A stretch of 64,000 nt of DNA from ZC4RG30 sp039917615 (GCA_039917615.1 JBDSJD010000027.1:1-64000); one strand, 5' to 3'; positions 26,405 to 34,942 are shown, numbered from the stretch's first letter. Notes: a model not told the origin generated them from the letters alone. A program made the numbers and translations.

Positions 26405-26890
26405 TTACCGCGGGCCTCGCTGCCCCACGGCGGTCCAGACCGAGCTCTGCCACTCGGGGACGATGGTTCTATCCGGCGCCTCGAGACGACCTTCACGGCT
26501 AGCGGAGCCTATCTGGGCGATCACCGGACCGGGCTCCTTGGCCTTGATTTCGTAGATGGCCAGATATCTGAACGGCGGATCGTTGGGACCCCGCGGGCTC
26601 AGCACGAACCGCTGGGCGCTGACGAAGCCCGGAAGCTTCATCATGTCGCCAATGTGCCGATCATAGAAGGTGTTGTACTCAACTTCCTTGCCGGCGGCGG
26701 CGTTGGAGAACACTAAAAAGAGATGGTTGCCTTCTGGCGACAGCATCTTAAACGCGCGGTTGACCGGCGCCTTCGCCGGCTGGGCCAAGGCACCGGAGAC
26801 GACAGCCGCGCCGCCGACCGCGATCCCCATCAAAGCCGCACCAAGCATGACGCCGCGAAGCTCGCGCTTGTATTGCGTTATCTTTTTCAT
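26405..26890 (-). CDS. Exported DUF4286-like small protein
   Basis: A 161-residue protein. The ATG at 26890 gives MKKITQYKRE and a hydrophobic segment ending in GALAQP, a signal peptide or anchor. The mature part contains EVEYNTFYDRHIGDMMKLPGF and RYLAIYEIKAK, the pattern of DUF4286/dimeric alpha-beta-barrel proteins. That fold includes small-molecule binding and monooxygenase-like proteins, but no catalytic residue can be named here. It lies between the aldo/keto reductase and a DUF6152 gene in the same orientation. Confidence 0.6.
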   Translation of the reverse strand: MKKITQYKRELRGVMLGAALMGIAVGGAAVVSGALAQPAKAPVNRAFKMLSPEGNHLFLVFSNAAAGKEVEYNTFYDRHIGDMMKLPGFVSAQRFVLSPRGPNDPPFRYLAIYEIKAKEPGPVIAQIGSASREGRLEAPDRTIVPEWQSSVWTAVGQRGPR

Positions 26891-26961
26891 GGAACACCTT
26901 TGAAAGCCATGCGAATGAGCAAAGGCAACCACGCAGGTGATCGCCCCAGCGAGTGGCTCGA

Positions 26962-27360
26962 CTACTTCTGGGCCGGAGGGACGCCGAAGTACTTGCCGTC
27001 GGACACGCGCGTGAAGGTCTTGATCGCAACCTCGAGCCCGTTATCACGGCGCGGGAAACCGATGACGTTGACCTTGTCTCCTGTCTTGAAGTCGCTCGGC
27101 TTCCAGCCGTCGCGGCGCCAATCGGCGACGCTGCGGCCGTGGATACTGTAGGTGACCAGCGCTCCGTCTTTGACTGTCTCGACGACCAAGCCGACGTGCG
27201 GGTTGGCGAATCTGACTTCCTTCAGAGTTCCATCGATAGTGACGGGGTTCTTGTCGTCGTAAGGGGCGAACGAATGGTGGGCCGCAGCGGGCACCGAACA
27301 AAGGATCGCGCCGGCAACCAGGGCTCCGGTTGCTACGACTATGAGCTTCTTGATAGACAT
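26962..27360 (-). CDS. Exported DUF6152-family protein
   Basis: A 132-residue protein. GGAG 6 bases before the ATG at 27360 fixes the start. A Lys-rich N-terminus and hydrophobic segment end at the Ala-rich VPAAAHHSF, a form shared by DUF6152 proteins, where the His pair sits right after the signal cleavage site. The mature OB-like beta domain reads TIDGTLKEVRFANPHVGL and TGDKVNVIGFPRRDNG. The function is not known. These proteins often travel with exported oxidoreductases, consistent with the neighbouring reductase. Confidence 0.65.
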   Translation of the reverse strand: MSIKKLIVVATGALVAGAILCSVPAAAHHSFAPYDDKNPVTIDGTLKEVRFANPHVGLVVETVKDGALVTYSIHGRSVADWRRDGWKPSDFKTGDKVNVIGFPRRDNGLEVAIKTFTRVSDGKYFGVPPAQK

Positions 27361-27417
27361 TTCTATCTCCTTTTCTTCAACCGATACTGGGCCATCTGCA
27401 CTTAAGCACGACGTCAC

Positions 27418-28341
27418 CTAGTGCGCTTCTTCTTCATAACTTACACACTCATACTCGACTACATCTTCTGTTGAGGACTGGCGCGTCCAAGTCCGCCGAA
27501 CGGTCCAGGGCTTGGTGTAGACCGTCGGATCGTGGAAAGTGATCAGCACGTCGAGCTTTTTGCCGCCATCGATGAGGCGCATCCGCTCCTCTATGCGTAG
27601 ATCGGCAGTCGCGGGAGCCGCAGCCCCTTGAATGTCCATGCCCAGTTCGGGCGTGATCATGGTTGTGTCGATGACCAGGGTGTCGCCCTCCCAATGGCCG
27701 ATCGAATGGCCCGTGAATGACGGATCGAAGTCGTCCAGGATGGGATGGGGCCGCCCGTCAAGATAGATCCGCCGCACCGCGCTTCTGTGCAGGGCGATGA
27801 TGTACATCCGGTCATCGCCGTAAGCGATCTCGTTAGGAAACGGGCTCCTGATGATCTGGGGCATCTTGGGCGGATTACACACGGGATTCGCGGGAACGGC
27901 TTTTGCGTGCGCGGCTATCGCCGCGGGCGTCAAGCTTTCTTCATAGCGCTTTTTGTATTCCGCGTTGAGCGGGGCCGGATTGATCGTTTCGTCATAGGCA
28001 GGGTGCGCACCGGAACCGTGCAGCGGGGTGGGATCGGTGAAACTAACGCCCTGATCCTGCAGCCATCGGCCGGTGAAATCAGGATGCTTGGTGGGGTCAA
28101 AGAACTTCTTCGCCCTGGGAGCCGGCACGAGATCCGCGCGCAGGGGCGGGTGCTCCGCGCTGCATGGCCAAGGAGCCGAAGCCGAGCCGCAGTTGCGAAT
28201 CTTTGAAGGCGCCGCCGCAGCTTCTGCAACAGGCGGCATAGCAAGCAAGGTCACGCACAAAGCACCAACAATCGCAGCTACAAAAGGCATATTAAAGATC
28301 AACCTGTCTGCAGATCGCACCTTTGATTGACTATTATTCAC
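27418..28341 (-). CDS. Exported hypothetical protein (WEGDTLVIDT family)
   Basis: A 307-residue protein from a GTG at 28341; an internal ATG at 28290 would leave a cleaner signal peptide ending VAEAAAAP. The C-terminal half has GHSIGHWEGDTLVIDT and RIEERMRLIDGGKKLDV, a pattern I recognise from large families of exported uncharacterised proteins in sphingomonads and acidobacteria. No enzyme motif is evident. It is the first gene of the minus-strand group of four and is divergent from the FAH-hydrolase operon. Confidence 0.6.
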   Translation of the reverse strand: MNNSQSKVRSADRLIFNMPFVAAIVGALCVTLLAMPPVAEAAAAPSKIRNCGSASAPWPCSAEHPPLRADLVPAPRAKKFFDPTKHPDFTGRWLQDQGVSFTDPTPLHGSGAHPAYDETINPAPLNAEYKKRYEESLTPAAIAAHAKAVPANPVCNPPKMPQIIRSPFPNEIAYGDDRMYIIALHRSAVRRIYLDGRPHPILDDFDPSFTGHSIGHWEGDTLVIDTTMITPELGMDIQGAAAPATADLRIEERMRLIDGGKKLDVLITFHDPTVYTKPWTVRRTWTRQSSTEDVVEYECVSYEEEAH

Positions 28342-28566
28342 AACCTTACTACCCCTTTTTTCACGTATTTGCCTTCGGTTGAAGGCTACTGCCTGATGCG
28401 AACGCGCGCACGAAACGCCCGCCCGAACCCATCGTAATAGGGGCTGACAATGAGCGAAGTAGGTGGAAATGGGAAGGGAGGGCTGGAGTCGAAAAGATTA
28501 CTCACGCCCGCCTTATCGCCCGTCAACCCGTGGTAGACGGCGGCTGGACCAATTGAGGAGAACAAA
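28342..28566. promoter_or_regulatory. Divergent promoter region of the rhamnonate-linked operons
   Basis: 225 bases separate two divergent units. GAGGAG at 28555-28560 is the ribosome site of the plus-strand hydrolase gene. No regulator gene lies nearby, and I could not define an operator or a -35/-10 pair with confidence. Confidence 0.35.
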
Positions 28567-29418
28567 GTGAAGCTGGTTCGATACGGGATTCGCGGGCAGG
28601 AAAAGCCCGGCATGATCGACGCTGCCGGAGCGCTGCGCGACCTTTCGGCTCATGTCGCGGATATCGCCGGGCCGGCGCTGTCGATCGCGGAGCTGGACAG
28701 GTTGCGCGCGCTCGATCCGAAAAACCTTCCCCTGATCCAGGGCATGCCACGGCTTGGTCCCTGCGTCGGCGCGGTCGGCAAGTTCCTCTGCATCGGCCTC
28801 AACTTTGCCGATCATGCCGCCGAGGCCGGGATGACCGTCCCGCCCGAACCGGTCATTTTCACCAAGGCCACCAGTGCGATCACTGGTCCGGACGACGAAG
28901 TCATTATTCCTCGCGGATCCACCAAGACCGACTGGGAAGTGGAGCTGGGTATCGTCATCGGCGCACCGACGAAGTACGTTTCGGAGGAAGACGCGCCGCG
29001 GCACATCGCAGGCTACTGCGTTATCAATGATGTCTCCGAGCGTGAATTTCAGCTCGAACGCCACGGCACCTGGGACAAGGGTAAGGGCTGCGACACCTTC
29101 GGCCCGATCGGGCCGTGGCTGGTCACCGCCGACGAGATCGCCGATCCGCATAATTTGCGCATGTGGCTGGAGGTCAACGGCCGGCGATTTCAGAACGGGT
29201 CCACCGCGACCATGGTCTACCGGCCGGCGTTCCTGGTCAGCTACCTCAGCCGGTTCATGAGTCTTCAGCCGGGCGATGTGATCTCGACCGGTACGCCGCC
29301 CGGGGTCGGAATGGGCCAAAAGCCGCCGCTGTTCCTGAAGCCAGGGGATCGGATGGAGCTTGGCATTGAGGGCCTCGGCGTCCAGCACCAGCGGGTGATC
29401 GCGGACACGGCAGCCTGA
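28567..29418 (+). CDS. FAH-family 2,4-diketo-3-deoxy-L-rhamnonate (or -fuconate) hydrolase
   Basis: A 283-residue fumarylacetoacetate-hydrolase-fold enzyme. Metal ligands are visible as the Glu residues of TDWEVELGIVIG and the Asp of VINDVSERE. Oxyanion and substrate loops include KGCDTFGPIGPW and ISTGTPPGVGMG. In the non-phosphorylative L-rhamnose route known from Sphingomonas (LRA6) this type splits 2,4-diketo-3-deoxy-L-rhamnonate into pyruvate and L-lactate. The assignment rests on the neighbouring rhamnonate dehydratase and SDR; the fuconate enzyme is the main alternative. The start is GTG with GAGGAG 6 bases upstream. The MFS gene follows after one base. Confidence 0.8.
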   Translation: MKLVRYGIRGQEKPGMIDAAGALRDLSAHVADIAGPALSIAELDRLRALDPKNLPLIQGMPRLGPCVGAVGKFLCIGLNFADHAAEAGMTVPPEPVIFTKATSAITGPDDEVIIPRGSTKTDWEVELGIVIGAPTKYVSEEDAPRHIAGYCVINDVSEREFQLERHGTWDKGKGCDTFGPIGPWLVTADEIADPHNLRMWLEVNGRRFQNGSTATMVYRPAFLVSYLSRFMSLQPGDVISTGTPPGVGMGQKPPLFLKPGDRMELGIEGLGVQHQRVIADTAA

Positions 29419-29419
29419 G

Positions 29420-30706
29420 ATGGGCAAGACCGCAAGCCTGGAGCGGGCCCTGCACAAGGCCGCCTGGCGGCTCCTGCCCTTTCTGTTGCTGCTCTACATT
29501 CTCGCCTTCCTCGACCGGGTGAATGTCAGCTACGCGAAGCAGGCCCTGATGCGCGATGTGGGTCTGAGCGAGGCGGTCTATGCCTTTGGGGCCAGCATCT
29601 TTTTCCTCGGCTATGCGCTGTTCGAGGTGCCGAGCAACCTGATCATGCATCGGGTGGGCGCGCGCGCCTGGATGTGCCGGATCATGATTACGTGGGGCCT
29701 GCTCTCCGCGGCGATGATGTTCGTCAGCTCCGCGTCGTCCTTCTATGTGCTGCGTTTTCTGCTGGGCGTGGCTGAGGCGGGGTTTTTCCCGGGGGTGATC
29801 CTCTACCTGACCTATTGGTTTCCCGAGAAGAACCGGGGTCCGATGATGGGGCTGTTTTATTTCGGCGCGCCACTCGCGCAGATTTTCGGCGGACCGCTGT
29901 CGGGCTTGCTGCTGGACCTTGACGGCCTGGGCGGCCTGCGCGGCTGGCAGTGGATGTTCGCGGTGGAAGGGCTGCTGGCCTCGGCCGTGGGCGTCTGGAC
30001 CTACACCTATCTCAACAATCGGCCGGCTGACGCGCGGTGGCTGTCCGTGGATGAGCGTCACGCGCTGCAAACCGTGCTCGATGCGGAGGATGGCGTCAAG
30101 GCTGGCCATGCCACGGGCGGTGTCATGGCGGCGCTGCGGCAACCGCGCCTCCTGCATTTCGGCCTGATCTACTGTCTCATTCAGGTCAGTGTCTATGGCG
30201 TGACGTTTTACCTGCCCTCGCATGTCGCCCGTTTGCTCAACCGGGATACCGGGTTCATCGTCGGGTTGGTCAGCGCGATTCCCTGGGTTTGCGCGTTGCT
30301 TGCTGCCTACGCGCTGCCGCGGCTGGTCGATCGACTCGGCACGAGAAATGGCATTGCCGCCAGCGCACTGTTGCTGGCCGGGGTTGGCATCGCCGTCTCC
30401 TCCACCAGCCTACCGGCGCTCGCGCTGGTGGCGCTGTGTGTGGCCACGGCCGGATTCATCGGCGCGCAGCCGATTTTCTGGACCTTTCCCACCAACGAAC
30501 TCACGGGGGTCCGCGCCGCTGGCGGCATCGCCTTCATCAACGCCCTGGGTGCGGTCGGGGGATTTGTCGCGCCCAATCTCAAGACCGCAGCCGAAAAGGC
30601 TTGGGGCACGGCCGCCGCCGGGCAATTCGCCCTCGCTGCCACCACCGTGACCGGCGCAGTCCTGATATTTTTTTTGCGACAGAGGCCGCTCGGGCCAGCT
30701 CGCTGA
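29420..30706 (+). CDS. MFS transporter, anion:cation symporter (ACS) family, likely L-rhamnonate uptake
   Basis: A 428-residue transporter with twelve predicted helices. The first helix carries LLLYILAFLDRVNVSYAKQ, the ACS-family signature seen in hexuronate, galactonate and RhmT-like carriers. ACS carriers import sugar acids with protons or cations. Its start is one base after the FAH hydrolase stop, so the two are cotranscribed, and it converges with the SDR gene 10 bases away. Import of L-rhamnonate is inferred from these neighbours. Confidence 0.83.
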   Translation: MGKTASLERALHKAAWRLLPFLLLLYILAFLDRVNVSYAKQALMRDVGLSEAVYAFGASIFFLGYALFEVPSNLIMHRVGARAWMCRIMITWGLLSAAMMFVSSASSFYVLRFLLGVAEAGFFPGVILYLTYWFPEKNRGPMMGLFYFGAPLAQIFGGPLSGLLLDLDGLGGLRGWQWMFAVEGLLASAVGVWTYTYLNNRPADARWLSVDERHALQTVLDAEDGVKAGHATGGVMAALRQPRLLHFGLIYCLIQVSVYGVTFYLPSHVARLLNRDTGFIVGLVSAIPWVCALLAAYALPRLVDRLGTRNGIAASALLLAGVGIAVSSTSLPALALVALCVATAGFIGAQPIFWTFPTNELTGVRAAGGIAFINALGAVGGFVAPNLKTAAEKAWGTAAAGQFALAATTVTGAVLIFFLRQRPLGPAR

Positions 30707-30716
30707 GCCGCCTGCC

Positions 30717-31463
30717 TCAGTACACGGCGCGACCGCCGGTTAGATCGAAGGTAAAGCCCGTCGTGAAGGTGGCCTCGCGGGAAAGGATGAACGCCGCCAT
30801 CGCGGCCACCTCGTCGCGCGTGCCGCAGCGCTTCATCGGGATCTTGTCGGTCATGTATTTGACCTGCGCCTCGGGCAGGGCATCCACAATCGGAGTCCGG
30901 ATGACGGCAGGGGCCAGGGCGTTGATGGTGATGCCGCTTTCGGCGTAGTCCTTGCCCTGGACCTTGGTAAGTCCGATCACGGCAGCCTTCGAGGTCGAGT
31001 AAGCCAGCATGCCCGCGTTGCCGTCCTTGCCCGCGATCGAGGCGATGTGCAGGATGCGGCCGTAGCCCTGCTGCACCATCCCGGGCAGCACATGTTTGGA
31101 AGTCAGGAACGGCCCGCGGACGTTGGTTTTCAGCACGAAGTCAAAATCGCTCAGCTCGACCTCGTGGGATTTCAGGTTCGTTTTGCCGGTGACGCCCGCG
31201 CTGTTGACCAGCATGTCGATCCGGCCGCGGCGGGCGAGCACCGCGGCGATGGCGGCCTGCACCGCCGCCTCGTCGGTGACGTCCAGTTGCAGGCACATCC
31301 CCCGGCTGTCGAATTCCGCCTCCAGCGCGGCAAATGCCTTGGTGTCGTAGTCGACCACGGCGACGAACGCGCCCTCGGCTTGCAGGCGGCGGGTGATGGC
31401 GAGGCCCAGCCCGGAGGCGCCGCCGGTGACGACGGCAGTCTGGTCGGAAAAGCGTGGTTTCAT
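30717..31463 (-). CDS. SDR dehydrogenase, probable 2-keto-3-deoxy-L-rhamnonate 4-dehydrogenase
   Basis: A 248-residue short-chain dehydrogenase. The NAD-binding motif is TGGASGLG, the structural motif is NSAGV and the catalytic Ser-Tyr-Lys are in IASIAG and YSTSK. In the diketo-hydrolase pathway an SDR (LRA5) oxidises 2-keto-3-deoxy-L-rhamnonate at C4 to the diketo acid cleaved by the FAH enzyme. The ATG at 31463 overlaps the dehydratase stop by four bases (ATGA), a strong sign of coupling with that step. An upstream in-frame start is not needed. Confidence 0.8.
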   Translation of the reverse strand: MKPRFSDQTAVVTGGASGLGLAITRRLQAEGAFVAVVDYDTKAFAALEAEFDSRGMCLQLDVTDEAAVQAAIAAVLARRGRIDMLVNSAGVTGKTNLKSHEVELSDFDFVLKTNVRGPFLTSKHVLPGMVQQGYGRILHIASIAGKDGNAGMLAYSTSKAAVIGLTKVQGKDYAESGITINALAPAVIRTPIVDALPEAQVKYMTDKIPMKRCGTRDEVAAMAAFILSREATFTTGFTFDLTGGRAVY

Positions 31464-32638
31464 GGCGGAAAGGGTCGGTTCCATTTGAGAGCGGGGTTGA
31501 GCTCGACACCGAAGCCAGGGGCGTCTCCCAGATCGATGTGCCCTTCAACCGGCACCGCTTCGTTGGTGAAGAGGGGCGAGAACATCGGCACGATCCGGTC
31601 GGCCTGCGGGGCCATCATCAGGAATTCGGAAAATGGCGTCGCATCGCTCGCCAGGGCGAAATGGTAGCTATAGACCGACGAGCCGTGCAGCACGCACAGG
31701 CGACTCTTGGCCGAGGCCATGGCCTTGATCTTGAGCAGCTCGGTCAAACCGCCACACCAGTGGATGTCGGGTTGGATGATGTCCACACCGGTGTTGAGCA
31801 AATTCTCGAAACCCCAGCGCGTATATTCATGCTCGCCAGTCGCGATCATGATCGGGTGCGAGCGCTGGGTCACCAGCTGGCGGTAACCAGCGTAGTCGTC
31901 GGGCGGCAGGCACTCCTCGATCCAGAGAAAGTTGAAAGGTTTGAGCGCGTCGATCAACCGCAGCGCATAGGCGGGCGTCAGCGCCATCCAGCAGTCGAAC
32001 GCCAGGAAGAAATCCGCCCCGCAGGCTTCGCGCATGCGGGCTGCGAGCTCGACGTTCTTTCGCAGTCCCTCTTCCCCGTGCGCGGGACCCCAGGGCAGCG
32101 GCATCTTCCCGCCGATGAAGCCCAACTGCTTCGCCAGGTCCGGCCGCGGGCCGGTGGCATACATGGGCTGCTTTGTCCGCAGCTTGCCCCCGATCATTGC
32201 CCAGACGGGTTCCTGCCGCAGCTTGCCCAGCAAGTCCCAGACGGCACAGTCCACGGCTGAGATGGCGTTTACCGTGAGGCCCTTGCGGCCATAGTAGAGG
32301 GAGGCGTGATACATCTGGTCGAACATCACCTCCACGTTGTGGGCGGGCTGTCCCACGATGAATCGCCGGAAGTGTTTCTCGATCAGGTATGCCGCGGGCA
32401 CGCCACCGGTCGTCATTGCAAAACCGGTCGTGCCGTCCTCCGCCTCCACCTCCACCAGCACGGAACCGAGCACATCGATCCCAAAGGAACGCCGGGTCGC
32501 CTGATACTCCGGATACTTGCTCATCGGTGTGGCGATCACCGTGCTGTTGATCCAGTGCCCGTCGGGTTTGGCGTGATAGTCGGCGCCCTGGTCAAGGCCC
32601 TCTTGCACGAGGGCGCGGATAGCGATGATTTTTTTCAT
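31460..32638 (-). CDS. rhmD: L-rhamnonate dehydratase
   Basis: An enolase-superfamily enzyme that dehydrates L-rhamnonate to 2-keto-3-deoxy-L-rhamnonate. The 392-residue protein follows E. coli RhmD closely from memory: ATPMSKYPEY, SFGIDVLGSVLVEVEAEDG, YATGPRPDLAKQLGFIGGKMP, FDCWM, WIEECLPP, SGEH-like ATGEHEY, MQPD-like IIQPDIHWCGGLT, HGSSVYSYH and TPFSEFLM. Metal ligands Asp, Glu and Glu are in these segments, and the catalytic His is in HGSSVYSYH. It is the anchor for assigning the whole cluster. It lies 45 bases downstream of the lactonase-family gene and overlaps the SDR gene. Confidence 0.9.
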   Translation of the reverse strand: MKKIIAIRALVQEGLDQGADYHAKPDGHWINSTVIATPMSKYPEYQATRRSFGIDVLGSVLVEVEAEDGTTGFAMTTGGVPAAYLIEKHFRRFIVGQPAHNVEVMFDQMYHASLYYGRKGLTVNAISAVDCAVWDLLGKLRQEPVWAMIGGKLRTKQPMYATGPRPDLAKQLGFIGGKMPLPWGPAHGEEGLRKNVELAARMREACGADFFLAFDCWMALTPAYALRLIDALKPFNFLWIEECLPPDDYAGYRQLVTQRSHPIMIATGEHEYTRWGFENLLNTGVDIIQPDIHWCGGLTELLKIKAMASAKSRLCVLHGSSVYSYHFALASDATPFSEFLMMAPQADRIVPMFSPLFTNEAVPVEGHIDLGDAPGFGVELNPALKWNRPFPP

Positions 32639-32683
32639 GCGGCGGGCAGTGGTATCCGGAGATCGTAAGCTTTGGCTGATCGC

Positions 32684-33679
32684 TTACGGGACCGAAAAAA
32701 GCGACTGGAATCGAGGCCCGCCATAGAAGGACGCGGCGTTGCGCCCCATGATCTTGGCGAGAGCGGCGGGACCCTTGGTGGCGAAGAAATCCCAGGCGAG
32801 CGTGACGGTCGTGGCGTAATCCCCCGACTGAAGGCAGGGGGGCCAATTGCTGCCGTAAGCGAGCCGGTCGGCGCCAAAGATGCGCCACAACACTTCGAAG
32901 GTCGGCGCGTAGTAGGCAAGCTCCACGGGCCCCGGCTGGGTCACGGCCTGCTCGGTGTAGCGCGAGACCTTGCAAAAGACATTGGGCAGCGGGGCGAAAT
33001 GCTCCATCCGGGCAACCCAATCCGGGTCCGGTGCCTTGCCCGACGGTTGGACGTGCGCCAGGTGATCGACCATGACGCGCAACCCGGGCAGCGCGGCGGC
33101 GAGTTCGGCCATGCGGAGGATTTCATTGCCGCGCAGGAGCACGTCGAGGGTGCAGCCGGCCTCGGCCAGCGATTCCAGATGGGGCCGCAGCCGCGGGTGG
33201 GCGAAGTTCATCGGCCGTGCCGTGCGGATCCGGATGCCGCGATAGAGGGGATTCGCGGTAAAGCGTTTCAGCAGCGCGGGAAATTCCGTCGCCTCCGGAT
33301 CGAGGTTGCCGACCACTGCGCAGATGAACGGCTCGTCCGCCACCGCGTCGAGCACCCACTGGTTGTCCTCCACCCACGGGCTGCATTCCACGAAGACCGC
33401 CCCGCGCACCCCCGCAGGTTCGGCGGCCTCCCGAAGATCCTTCGGCAGCATGGGACGATAGATGAGTTTGTCCGACGGCGGAGGGAACGGGACGCCCTGG
33501 GGACGGGTGGTGTCGTAGAGGTGGATGTGGGCGTCGACGATCGTAGTTGTCGTCCTTGCAGACGAGGCAGCGCGGACCTGCGCATGCACGGGCACGGCGC
33601 CGGCGCCGAGGGCGGACCAAGTGAGGCCAGCCTGGGCGGAGACGAGACTGTATTTGGTCAGGAATTCGCGGCGATTCAT
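32684..33679 (-). CDS. Tat-exported amidohydrolase, probable L-rhamnono-lactonase (COG3618)
   Basis: A 331-residue amidohydrolase_2 protein. The ATG at 33679 yields MNRREFLTKYSLVSAQ, a twin-arginine signal with cleavage near VPVHAQ, so the enzyme should be periplasmic. The first metal motif is VDAHIHLYD, a second His is in VDHLAHV, and the usual terminal GSDWP is YGSNWPP here, with Asn in place of Asp. Relatives hydrolyse L-rhamnono- or L-fuconolactone to the acid. Position upstream of rhmD supports the rhamnonolactone role. The frame extends upstream of 33679, but only this start gives the export signal. Confidence 0.78.
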   Translation of the reverse strand: MNRREFLTKYSLVSAQAGLTWSALGAGAVPVHAQVRAASSARTTTTIVDAHIHLYDTTRPQGVPFPPPSDKLIYRPMLPKDLREAAEPAGVRGAVFVECSPWVEDNQWVLDAVADEPFICAVVGNLDPEATEFPALLKRFTANPLYRGIRIRTARPMNFAHPRLRPHLESLAEAGCTLDVLLRGNEILRMAELAAALPGLRVMVDHLAHVQPSGKAPDPDWVARMEHFAPLPNVFCKVSRYTEQAVTQPGPVELAYYAPTFEVLWRIFGADRLAYGSNWPPCLQSGDYATTVTLAWDFFATKGPAALAKIMGRNAASFYGGPRFQSLFSVP

Positions 33680-33976
33680 AGGTTCGGAGGGGAGACTGAC
33701 ACAATATTCCGTCGAAAACCAAGCGCATCCTGCCGCATCTGGAAAAGGCAGCTGGCGAAGATTCACGAGCGGGATGGACAGCCTTCTTCGGCAATCTAAA
33801 GAGCGCGAGCCGCGCTCGTCATCATTCTTGCGCTCGATTGCGATGCGTGCCGCTGGGGACACGAGGTAGCTCGGCAGGTGGATTGCTGGGGGGCTGTGCT
33901 AGAGTTTCGCCGCTGGCAGCTGGACGGAAAATAGCCATGCTGAAGAAGGGCTAACACTTCACGATACGGGGGCCGC
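33680..33976. other. Divergent intergenic region with a short perfect hairpin
   Basis: About 297 bases between the lactonase-family gene and the ABC ATPase gene. It contains a perfect 7-bp inverted repeat with a 3-base loop (33801-33807 and 33811-33817). There is no T-tract, so a terminator is unlikely, and an operator or structured leader is possible. No promoter pair was convincing. Confidence 0.4.
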
Positions 33977-34942
33977 GTGGCAGCAGTAGTAAGACTCCAG
34001 GGCGTCGAAAAATCCTTCGGCGCGCAGCGGGCCGTCAGCGCGCTCGATCTGGTCGTGCCTGCGGGTGAAACCTGCGGCTTGATCGGGCCCAGTGGTGCCG
34101 GCAAGACCACCTCCATCCGCCTCATCATGTCCATCCTGTTTCCGGATGCGGGAAGCATTGAAGTTCTCGGCCATTCCTCGGCACTGGATGCGAAGGACCG
34201 CATCGGATACCTGCCCGAGGAACGTGGCGTCTATCGCAAGATGCGCGTGGATGCCTTCCTGCGTTTCCTGGGCGGGCTGAAGGGAATGCCCGAGGCCGAA
34301 ATCCTGCCGCGCGCAGGCGAGCTGCTGGAGAAACTCGGTCTGAAGGATGTCGGCAGCAAGAAGTGCGAAGATCTGTCGAAGGGCATGACCCAACGGGTGC
34401 AGTTCGTTGCGTCCATCCTGCATCGCCCCGAATTGTTGATACTCGACGAGCCATTCAGCGGCCTGGATCCAGTCAGCGTGCGGCTGCTAAAGGGCGTGAT
34501 CAGCGAGGAACGGCGGCGCGGCACCACCATCCTGTTTTCCACCCATGTGATGGCGCAGGCTGAAGAGCTCTGCGATCGCGTGGTGATGATCCACCAGGGC
34601 AGCAAGGTTCTTGATGAATCGATGAGCGCCTTGCGCCGCCGCTTCGATCCGACCCGCGTGCTGTTCGAACCGCTGGATCCGGCGGCGAACCTGGACGTGC
34701 TGCGCAGCCTGCCGGGCGTGCTATCGATGCGCGCAGTCGAAGGCGGGGTGGAACTGCATATTGCCGAAGGCACGGATCCGGTTGCCGTGATTCGCGCTGC
34801 GGCCGACCGTGTTGCGCCTGCGCGAGTTGAAATTGCGCGCATCAGGCTCGATGACGTGTTCGTCGGGATGGTGGGCGCGGACGCGGCTCAATCCGCGGCA
34901 TTGCGGCAAAACCTGCAGGGTCTTTCCGGGGAGAAGGCATGA
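33977..34942 (+). CDS. ABC exporter ATP-binding protein, NatA-like
   Basis: A 321-residue ATPase. Walker A is GPSGAGKTT, the signature is the variant LSKGMTQR, Walker B is LLILDEPFSGLD and the switch is FSTHVM. A C-terminal domain of about 90 residues after the ATPase core is typical of the NatA/DrrA group. The start is GTG with GGGGG upstream. The permease gene overlaps its stop by four bases, so the two form one exporter. Sodium, peptide or antibiotic export are all seen in the family. Confidence 0.87.
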   Translation: MAAVVRLQGVEKSFGAQRAVSALDLVVPAGETCGLIGPSGAGKTTSIRLIMSILFPDAGSIEVLGHSSALDAKDRIGYLPEERGVYRKMRVDAFLRFLGGLKGMPEAEILPRAGELLEKLGLKDVGSKKCEDLSKGMTQRVQFVASILHRPELLILDEPFSGLDPVSVRLLKGVISEERRRGTTILFSTHVMAQAEELCDRVVMIHQGSKVLDESMSALRRRFDPTRVLFEPLDPAANLDVLRSLPGVLSMRAVEGGVELHIAEGTDPVAVIRAAADRVAPARVEIARIRLDDVFVGMVGADAAQSAALRQNLQGLSGEKA

